DNA from: a bacterium
GTDB lineage: Bacteria > Patescibacteriota > Minisyncoccia > Phycocordibacterales > Phycocordibacteraceae
Assembly (NCBI GenBank): GCA_023269085.1
Contig: JAHFML010000001.1
Location: forward strand, 75,966 to 108,577
DNA: 32,612 nt
Reading direction: 5' to 3'
Under the pieces are notes generated by a model. The model was not told where the DNA came from and did not search any database. It saw only the letters and a program-made list of their open reading frames with translations. Shown here in pieces: positions 26,114-32,612 of the stretch; positions within the stretch are counted from its first letter, which is position 1, and each line of letters starts with the position of its first letter. The position numbers and the translations under genes were made by a program.

Positions 26114-26389
26114 TTAGTCAAGAATCTTGATCCCCCACGAGGGCTCGTACGGCTTCATGGAATGCTTGCAGACAGCCGCCACCTCAGGAGAGACTGGATC
26201 AGTACAGCACCAACACGACAACTCGACCGAGCCAGATGCGCCTTGATACAGCTCCTCGGCACGATGGCATACACCATCATCGTCATGATGATATCCGTGT
26301 CCACTCCCTTCGCGCGGGACTGTACACGAAGCAAACCCAGAATCTCGTAGAGATTCTGCACTAATCAGGATGTGATGCTTTCTCACCAT
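26114..26389 (-). CDS. Orphan Cys/His-rich small protein (91 aa)
   Basis: SD agagg before ATG 26389: MVRKHHILISAESLRDSGFASCTVPREGSGHGYHHDDDGVCHRAEELYQGASGSVELSCWCCTDPVSPEVAAVCKHSMK... Confidence 0.6.
   Translation of the reverse strand: MVRKHHILISAESLRDSGFASCTVPREGSGHGYHHDDDGVCHRAEELYQGASGSVELSCWCCTDPVSPEVAAVCKHSMKPYEPSWGIKILD
26338..26358. repeat. Palindrome inside orphan Cys/His ORF
   Basis: cagaatctc-gta-gagattctg, 9-bp perfect arms, 3-nt centre; encodes AESLRDSG. Confidence 0.5.
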
Positions 26390-26415
26390 TTTCTTACCTC
26401 TTTTGAGAAAGACCT

Positions 26416-26438
26416 AAAAATCCAATCTCTCGATTGGA
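26416..26438 (-). terminator. Hairpin plus T-run after rnhB (terminator, or attenuator in leader of the orphan operon)
   Basis: Minus strand tccaatc-gaga-gattgga-ttttt. Confidence 0.6.
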
Positions 26439-26457
26439 CACCAGCCTGTAGCATACC

Positions 26458-27066
26458 TTATTTGAGTCTGCCGTCAAGATGCACGAAGGTGCGACGGTGG
26501 ATAGCCGAGAGGCCGTGCTCACGAAGCATCTCATAGTGTCGCTTGGTGCCGTAGCCCTTATGAATCTCGAAGCCGTAAGCCGGATACTCGGCGGCGAGCG
26601 CGACCATCAGATGGTCGCGCGACACCTTCGCCGCGATAGACGCGAGCGAGATGATTGGCACGAGCGCGTCGCCGTGGATGATGGTCTCTTGGGAGAATTC
26701 GGGCGGCGCGCGAAGCGCGCCGTCGAGCAGAATGTGAACTTCATCTTTCATGTGGGGTTTCGTAAACCCCACAAGGTTGCGCACACCACGGGCGAGCGCG
26801 TCCGACACTGCGGCGCTGATTCCCTTCTCGTCGATGAGAACAGCATCGGAAAATTCGACCGCGAAGCGCGCGTCGCCTCTTGCGACGCGCGCAGTGAGCA
26901 TTTCGAAAATCTCTTCGCGCTTCTTCTCCGAGAGTTTCTTCGAATCATTTACTCCGGGGAATTCGCGCGCGACGTCAAACCCTTCGGGCATCATGACCAC
27001 CCCGACCGCCACCGGCCCGGCGAGTGGCCCACGCCCCGCTTCATCTACCCCGAGCAAAAATCGCAT
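26458..27066 (-). CDS. rnhB: Ribonuclease HII
   Basis: MRFLLGVDEAGRGPLAGPVAVGVV, NDSKKLSEKKRE, ASIAAKVSRDHLM, GYGTKRHYE. The ORF-track start at 27228 is an extension. Confidence 0.95.
   Translation of the reverse strand: MRFLLGVDEAGRGPLAGPVAVGVVMMPEGFDVAREFPGVNDSKKLSEKKREEIFEMLTARVARGDARFAVEFSDAVLIDEKGISAAVSDALARGVRNLVGFTKPHMKDEVHILLDGALRAPPEFSQETIIHGDALVPIISLASIAAKVSRDHLMVALAAEYPAYGFEIHKGYGTKRHYEMLREHGLSAIHRRTFVHLDGRLK
26749..26773. repeat. Palindromic element family 2, in-frame in rnhB
   Basis: catgtggggtttcgtaaaccccaca, identical over 25 nt to dnaG 9660-9684; encodes VGFTKPHM. Confidence 0.9.
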
Positions 27067-27074
27067 GATGAAAG

Positions 27075-27080
27075 TATACT
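27075..27080 (+). promoter_or_regulatory. -10-like TATACT in the 21-bp rnhB-dnaE divergent gap
   Basis: TATACT, 7 nt before dnaE ATG 27088. Confidence 0.45.
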
Positions 27081-27087
27081 GTGCCTT

Positions 27088-30000
27088 ATGGCATCGCGCT
27101 TCGTCCATCTCCACACGCATAGTCATTATTCCTTCTTGCAGGCCTTGCCCAAGATCGACGAGCTCGTCGATAAGGCAAAGAAGGAGGGTATGGACGCCCT
27201 CGCCCTCACCGATGGCGGCAACATGCACGGCGCTATCGAGTTCTATAAAACGGCAACCAAAAAGGGGGTGAAGCCTATCCTCGGCGTCGACACGTATCTG
27301 GCGCCACGCTCACGATTCGACAAGGACCCAACCCTCGACGCGAAGCGTTCGCGCATTGTCCTGCTCGCAGAGAATACCGAAGGCTACCAGAATCTCCTCG
27401 CGCTCGTGACCCGGTCGTGGACCGAAGGCTTCTATGAGCGGCCGCGCATCGACAAAGAGCTCCTGCGCGTGCATGCGAGCGGTCTCATCGCACTCCTCCC
27501 CTCCTTCGCGAGCGACACGAGTCAGCTCTTGCGTGCGGGCAACAGCGAGGGCGCGCATGCCGCACTCGCCGAGTTCACGAGCATCTTCGGCCATAACAAT
27601 CTCTTTTTAGAAATCACGCACCACCCGCATGTCGAGGGGCACGAGAAGGTGATGAAAAAGATTGTCGCGCTCGCGCACGAGACCGGTGTCCCGCTCGTCG
27701 CTCAACACGACGTCTACTACCTCGAGCCGGACGACCGCGAAGCGACCGAGATCCTGCGCCGCATCGGCCAAGGCGGCCACGGCAAAAATGAAAAAGAAGA
27801 TTTTTCCTTCTTGAGCGAGGCGAAGATGCTCGAGCTCTTCGCCGACCTGCCCGAAGCGGTCGACGCGTCACGCGCCATCGCCGACCGCTGCAACATATCC
27901 TTCGAGCTCGGCACCTGGACCTTCCCTGCCATGCCCGTGTCGCCCGGATTCGCATCACACGACGACGAGCTCCGCGTCAAGGCCTATGCGGGTATCGAGA
28001 TCCGCGGCCTCGAGGAGACCAAGGAGGTCATTGACCGCATCGAGTACGAGCTCAACATCATCATCACCAAAGGGTTCGGTGTGTACTACCTCATCGTGGG
28101 CGATCTACTCGCCTTCGCCAAGAGCGCGGGCATCGTCACCACGACGCGCGGCTCGGCCGCCGGCAGCCTCGTCGCCTATCTCGTCGGCATCACGAACGTC
28201 AACCCGCTCTTCTATAAGCTCCCCTTCGAACGCTTCTTGAACCCCGAGCGGCCGAAAGCGCCGGACATCGACATGGACATGGCCGACGACCGCCGCGACG
28301 ACATGATCGCCTATGCGAAGCAGAAGTACGGCGATGACCACGTTGCGCAGATCGGCACCTTCGGCACCATGATGGCGCGGGCGGCCGTGCGCGACGTCGC
28401 ACGCGCGCTCGGCCATGCCTACTCGACCGGCGACCGCATCGCGAAGCTCATCCCGATGGGCTCGCAAGGTTTCCCGATGACCATCGACCGTGCGCTCGAG
28501 CTCGAGCCGGATCTGAAAGCGCTCTACGACGAAGACGACGATGCGCACGAAGTCATCGATCTCGCGAAGCGCATCGAGGGCTGTGTGCGACATGTCGGCG
28601 TGCATGCGGCTGGTGTCGTCATCTCGCCAACGCCCATGATCAAGTGGACGCCCGTCCAACCCGACCCGAAGGGTACCGGCAAGCTCATTACGCAATACGA
28701 CATGTACGCGGTCGGCGAGGACGGCGTTGGGCTGACCAAGTTCGACTTCCTCGGTATCAAGAACCTCGCCATCCTCGCCGATGCGGTCGCCCGCATCAAG
28801 GAGACCCGCGAGCTCACGATCGATATCGAGAACATTCCCATCGACGACGAGAAGACCTTCACGATGCTCGCGAAGGGCGACACCGAGGGCGTCTTCCAGC
28901 TGAATGGTTCGGGCATGACGCGCTGGCTCAAAGAGCTGAAGCCTTCGACTATTCACGACATCAACGCGATGGTCGCGCTCTATCGCCCGGGGCCGATGGA
29001 GACCATCCCGCAATATGTCGAACGCAAACATAATCCGCGCATGATCAACTTCCTCGATCCGCGGATGAAAGAGTATCTCGACTTCTCCTACGGCCTCCTC
29101 GTCTATCAAGATGACGTGCTCCTCACCGCTATCAAGCTCGGCGGCTATTCGTGGCTCGAGGCCGACAAGCTGCGCAAGGCGATGGGCAAGAAGATCCCCG
29201 CCGTCATGCAAGCCGAGAAGGAGAAGTTGCTCAAGGGATTCGTCGAGTACGGCAAACTTCCGAAAGAGAAGGCTGAGAAGCTCTGGCACCTTATCGAACC
29301 CTTCGCCGCCTACGGATTCAACAAGGCGCACGCCGCGAGTTATGGCAAGGTTGCGTATCAGACCGCCTATTTGAAAGCGAATTATCCGGTCGAATATATG
29401 GCTGCCGTGCTCACTGCCGATTCGGGCGACACCGAAGCCATCGCCGTCTTCGTCGCCGAAGCGGCCCGCATGAACATCCGTGTTCTCCCGCCCGACGTGA
29501 ACGAGAGCGGGAGCGTCTTCACGGTGGTGCACGCCGGCGAAGACGCATTCGCTGAGGGCATCTCCAACTTGAGTAAGGTCGAACCTTACTCAAATGAGGA
29601 AGGTTCGACCTTACTCAAGTTGGACCGACAAACCTATAACGCCATCCGTTTCGGCTTGTCGTCAATCAAGAACTTCGGCGAGGGCATCTCTGAAGCAATC
29701 ATCGCCGAACGCAAAGCGCGCAGCCCCTTCACTTCCCTCTCCGACTTCCTCTCCCGTGTCGGGTCGAAAAATTTGAACCGCAAATCGCTCGAGGCGCTCA
29801 TCAAGTGCGGCGCGCTCAACTCGCTCTGCATCGACGCGGGCGGCCGCGGCACGCTCCTCGACAATATCGAGACCCTCCTCTCTTATCATCGCGAGTCGAC
29901 CGCGGTCGCGCCACAAGACTCGCTCTTCGGCACGCTCATGGCGCCGCCCGCGCTCACGCTCCCCATCGGCAAGCCCGTCTCACTCATAGAGAAGCTCGCA

Positions 30001-30360
30001 CTCGAGAAAGAGTTGCTCGGCATCTATGTCTCTGGCCACCCGCTCGACGCCTATGCCGAGAAGACGAAGAAGGCGGGAATCTCGATCGCGCAGATTCTCG
30101 AAGATCCTCATTCGGGTCAAGGGATTATCCTGCCGGTCTTGGTCGGCGTCGTGCGCACTATCCTCACCAAGAGTGGTGAGAAGATGGCCTTCGTCACCCT
30201 CTCGGACAAGAGCGGCGCCGTCGAGGCCGTCATCTTCCCCAAACTCTTTAAAGAGCATGCCGCGCTCGTCGCGCAGGGCACCTGCCTCCTCGTGAAGGGC
30301 AAAGTCTCCCTGCGCAACGGCGAGACCTCCCTCGCCATCGACGAATTGAAGCCGTTGTAA
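27088..30360 (+). CDS. dnaE: DNA polymerase III alpha subunit
   Basis: PHP start FVHLHTHSHYSFLQALPKIDELV; TTRGSAAGSLVAYLVGITNVNPL; PDIDMDMADDRRDDMI; YQDDVLLTAIKLGGYSWLEADKLRKAMGKK. The ORF-track start at 26479 is an upstream extension antisense to rnhB. Confidence 0.96.
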   Translation: MASRFVHLHTHSHYSFLQALPKIDELVDKAKKEGMDALALTDGGNMHGAIEFYKTATKKGVKPILGVDTYLAPRSRFDKDPTLDAKRSRIVLLAENTEGYQNLLALVTRSWTEGFYERPRIDKELLRVHASGLIALLPSFASDTSQLLRAGNSEGAHAALAEFTSIFGHNNLFLEITHHPHVEGHEKVMKKIVALAHETGVPLVAQHDVYYLEPDDREATEILRRIGQGGHGKNEKEDFSFLSEAKMLELFADLPEAVDASRAIADRCNISFELGTWTFPAMPVSPGFASHDDELRVKAYAGIEIRGLEETKEVIDRIEYELNIIITKGFGVYYLIVGDLLAFAKSAGIVTTTRGSAAGSLVAYLVGITNVNPLFYKLPFERFLNPERPKAPDIDMDMADDRRDDMIAYAKQKYGDDHVAQIGTFGTMMARAAVRDVARALGHAYSTGDRIAKLIPMGSQGFPMTIDRALELEPDLKALYDEDDDAHEVIDLAKRIEGCVRHVGVHAAGVVISPTPMIKWTPVQPDPKGTGKLITQYDMYAVGEDGVGLTKFDFLGIKNLAILADAVARIKETRELTIDIENIPIDDEKTFTMLAKGDTEGVFQLNGSGMTRWLKELKPSTIHDINAMVALYRPGPMETIPQYVERKHNPRMINFLDPRMKEYLDFSYGLLVYQDDVLLTAIKLGGYSWLEADKLRKAMGKKIPAVMQAEKEKLLKGFVEYGKLPKEKAEKLWHLIEPFAAYGFNKAHAASYGKVAYQTAYLKANYPVEYMAAVLTADSGDTEAIAVFVAEAARMNIRVLPPDVNESGSVFTVVHAGEDAFAEGISNLSKVEPYSNEEGSTLLKLDRQTYNAIRFGLSSIKNFGEGISEAIIAERKARSPFTSLSDFLSRVGSKNLNRKSLEALIKCGALNSLCIDAGGRGTLLDNIETLLSYHRESTAVAPQDSLFGTLMAPPALTLPIGKPVSLIEKLALEKELLGIYVSGHPLDAYAEKTKKAGISIAQILEDPHSGQGIILPVLVGVVRTILTKSGEKMAFVTLSDKSGAVEAVIFPKLFKEHAALVAQGTCLLVKGKVSLRNGETSLAIDELKPL
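29564..29623. repeat. Composite palindromic element family 1, in-frame in dnaE
   Basis: 24-bp perfect inverted repeat ccaacttgagtaaggtcgaacctt / aaggttcgaccttactcaagttgg with 12-nt centre; 60 nt = 20 codons. Confidence 0.93.
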
Positions 30361-30386
30361 CCACCTTTTGCTCTCATGCGGCAAAG

Positions 30387-30395
30387 TGCTATCAT
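30387..30395 (+). promoter_or_regulatory. Extended -10 (TGCTATCAT) for thrS, 6 nt before ATG
   Basis: TG-n-TATCAT at 30387-30395, ATG 30402; TTGCTC-like -35 at 30368-30373. Confidence 0.5.
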
Positions 30396-30401
30396 ACCGC
30401 A

Positions 30402-31628
30402 ATGGAAGAAAGCGATCACAAGAAGCTCGGCCGAGAGCTCGATTTATTTACTTTTTCGGACACGATCGGCAAAGGGCTCCCTCTCTTTACTCCCAAGGGC
30501 TCGGTGATACGCCGCGAGCTTGAACGCTTCATTGTCGATGAAGAGATTCGTCGAGATTATCTCCACGTTTACACTCCTGATATTGCGAAGCTTGATCTCT
30601 ACAAAAAGAGCGGTCACTACCCGCACTACAAAGATTCGATGTACGCGCCGATCGAGATTGATGACGAGCAATTCATGCTTCGCCCGATGACCTGTCCGCA
30701 CCACTTCGAGCTCTTCTTACGTAAGCCAGTGAGCTATCGCGAGATGCCAATGCGTATTGCCGAACTCGCTCAGCTCTATCGCTATGAGCAATCAGGTGAA
30801 CTTATGGGGCTCCAGCGCGTTCGAACCTTCTGCCTCGCCGATGCGCACATTATCTGCGCATCTGAAGAACAGGCCGTCGAAGAAATTAGCAATGCTCTCG
30901 ATCTTATCGAATATGTTACCTCGGTCTTCGGCCTCAAGCTCGACACTGATTATCGCTATCGTCTCTCGCTTGGTGATAGAAAAAATACGGAGAAATATTA
31001 CAAGAATGACGCGGCATGGGAGAAGGGCGAAGACCTGTTGCGGGTACTTATGCAAAAGCGTGGTTCAAAATTCGAAGAAGCCTCTGATGAGGCGGCATTC
31101 TACGGTCCTAAGATAGACATCCAGATGAAAAACGTGAACGGTAAGGAAGACACCGCATTTACCGTACAATACGATTTCTGCATGCCCGAACGATTTGATC
31201 TGTCGTACATCGGCACTGACGGCGAAAAACACCGTGCGTTCGTTGTGCACCGCTCATCTATCGGTGCTATCGAAAGAATCATGGCTTTCCTTATTGAGAA
31301 GTACGCCGGCGCCTTCCCGCTTTGGCTCTCGCCGGTGCAGGTGCGCGTCCTGCCGGTGTCCGAGAAGCATGCAGAGTATGCAAAAGAAATCGTCAACGCG
31401 CTGAAGAATGAAAGTGTTCGCGTCGATATTGATGACGCGAACGAATCATTGGGGAAGAAGATCCGCGCGGGCAAACAAGAGAAGATCCCCTATCTGCTCG
31501 TGGTCGGCGATGCCGAGGTAGAAGCGAAGACCGTCTCGGTCGAGAGCCGCGATGAGGGGAAGCTCGCCGCGATGCCGCTCGCCGATTTCACCGTGCGCGT
31601 GAGCGAAGAAATAAAGACTCGGAAATAA
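30402..31628 (+). CDS. thrS: Threonyl-tRNA synthetase, catalytic plus anticodon-binding domains only
   Basis: DHKKLGRELDLFTF, MLRPMTCPHHFELF, ADAHIICASEEQ, AFYGPKIDIQ, VHRSSIGAIERIMAFLIE, WLSPVQVRVLPV. Confidence 0.93.
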   Translation: MEESDHKKLGRELDLFTFSDTIGKGLPLFTPKGSVIRRELERFIVDEEIRRDYLHVYTPDIAKLDLYKKSGHYPHYKDSMYAPIEIDDEQFMLRPMTCPHHFELFLRKPVSYREMPMRIAELAQLYRYEQSGELMGLQRVRTFCLADAHIICASEEQAVEEISNALDLIEYVTSVFGLKLDTDYRYRLSLGDRKNTEKYYKNDAAWEKGEDLLRVLMQKRGSKFEEASDEAAFYGPKIDIQMKNVNGKEDTAFTVQYDFCMPERFDLSYIGTDGEKHRAFVVHRSSIGAIERIMAFLIEKYAGAFPLWLSPVQVRVLPVSEKHAEYAKEIVNALKNESVRVDIDDANESLGKKIRAGKQEKIPYLLVVGDAEVEAKTVSVESRDEGKLAAMPLADFTVRVSEEIKTRK

Positions 31629-31629
31629 G

Positions 31630-32612
31630 TTATGCTCCGCGGACTGCGAGTGCGCGGATGAGCGCGAGCTTCGCGCCCGTGATGCCATTGGTATAGCTCG
31701 CGTCGATTGCGGTCGTGAGCGCCGCGACGAGCCGCTCGAGAGCGGGCGTGTCGAGATGCGCCGCCGCGCGTGCGAGCGATGGGTCGCAGAATGATCCGTC
31801 GATGCGCGCGCGATACACATCGTCGAGGAGACACGCGACTGAAGAGATCATCTGCTCGGGCGCGCCCCCGCCGCGCACCTGTTGGCGAAGCCCCGCGAAG
31901 ACTGCCCCGCGATCACCCTCGATGAGCGCCGTCGCGAAGCCACGGATATCTGCCGACGGCGCATTGCCCTGAAGCGTTTTCTCGAGAACAATATTGTCGA
32001 TAGGCTCAACCTGCTCATAAATCGGCTCGACCTTCGGCATGGCGCTCTGCAGGGGCATCACCGGCACGGGCGATTCTGCGACGATACGAGCGACATGCTC
32101 GCGCGCGAGACCCTTGACGATATCGTCGATCGAGAGCGCCTCTTTGTGCGCAAACGATTTGAAACCCTCATAGCTCGAGTAGCCGCGCGGTGCTTCGGGT
32201 GCTGGCTCTGGATCAAAGACTGGTGCGGACGCGGTGCGGGCCGGTGCGATGATCGGCTTCGACGCATTCACGGTCGCTACGACACGCGAACCGAACTCAC
32301 GCAGAGAACGATTCATGAACGGCAGGATCCAAAAGAGCGTTGCATACGTGAGCACAATCGAGAGCACGATGATCACCAGCCAATAGGTCGCCGTGCCGAC
32401 CGGCCCGAGATCGAGACCGGTGTAGGGGATTTCTGAAAGATACAAATATGCGAGCGGATGAACGCCAACATGAGGGAGTACTGAGAGCACAATGTTCGGC
32501 GTTGAGCCGCCCGTTCCTCCCCCACCACCACCTGCACCACCGCCGCCTCCCGAACCTCCTCCGCAATTGCTGGTACAGCCGCCTGCTCCGCCTCCACCCG
32601 GGGGAAACACAC
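31630..32612 (-). CDS. Gly-rich single-TM surface/membrane protein, probably truncated at window edge
   Basis: GGGGAGGCTSNCGGGSGGGGGAGGGGGGTGGS low-complexity N-terminus, TM helix YWLVIIVLSIVLTYATLFWILPF, Pro-rich linker and helical C-terminal domain. Confidence 0.65.
   Translation of the reverse strand, partial: VFPPGGGGAGGCTSNCGGGSGGGGGAGGGGGGTGGSTPNIVLSVLPHVGVHPLAYLYLSEIPYTGLDLGPVGTATYWLVIIVLSIVLTYATLFWILPFMNRSLREFGSRVVATVNASKPIIAPARTASAPVFDPEPAPEAPRGYSSYEGFKSFAHKEALSIDDIVKGLAREHVARIVAESPVPVMPLQSAMPKVEPIYEQVEPIDNIVLEKTLQGNAPSADIRGFATALIEGDRGAVFAGLRQQVRGGGAPEQMISSVACLLDDVYRARIDGSFCDPSLARAAAHLDTPALERLVAALTTAIDASYTNGITGAKLALIRALAVRGA

Noticed and set aside
26866-26892. gcgcgcgtcgc / gcgacgcgcgc inverted repeat in rnhB
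   Set aside because: 11-bp arms, but entirely GC-biased alternating sequence and no clear extra peptide; likely compositional.
26479-27087. Upstream extension of the dnaE ORF
   Set aside because: Antisense to rnhB; the PHP domain starts at MASRFVHLHTHSHYS (27088).
28105-29532. 475-aa minus-strand ORF
   Set aside because: Antisense to dnaE, which has clear conserved motifs; composition typical of codon-mirror ORFs.
1-32612. tRNA/rRNA genes, CRISPR array, transposase, phage or defence genes
   Set aside because: None seen by reading intergenic gaps and ORFs; the palindromes lack regular spacing and so are not CRISPR repeats.

Overview
This is a GC-rich, gene-dense bacterial segment. Short proteins, small intergenic gaps and lineage-style gene variants suggest a reduced-genome lineage such as Patescibacteria/CPR, but that is inference because no 16S is present. 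Core genes: an RRM protein (5'-truncated), prmC, hisS, a DEDD-type exonuclease, a DsbA-like protein, a UvrD-type helicase fused to a PD-(D/E)XK nuclease, a sigma-70 factor with a histone-like Lys/Ala/Pro tail, dnaG, rpoC, rpoB, trmD, a KH protein, rpsP, an RNase R-like protein, a hinge-less SMC-like ATPase, rnc, a NusB-NUDIX fusion, a bL32 without zinc cysteines, rnhB, dnaE, a ThrRS without TGS/editing domains, and a Gly-rich membrane protein. No tRNA, rRNA, CRISPR array, transposase or phage genes were seen. The most interesting signal is a set of short, near-perfect palindromic elements scattered through the window. At least three sequence families occur twice or more. Several copies sit in frame inside essential genes (dnaG twice, dnaE, rnhB, probably trmD and prmC), where they encode extra short peptides. 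Others abut or overlap the stop codons of rpoC and trmD. Two further signals are a run of apparently leaderless genes (-10-like box 5-8 nt before ATG, no Shine-Dalgarno) contrasted with SD-led orphan small ORFs, and an orphan Cys/His-rich two-gene operon whose first start codon and SD lie in the loop of a predicted hairpin.
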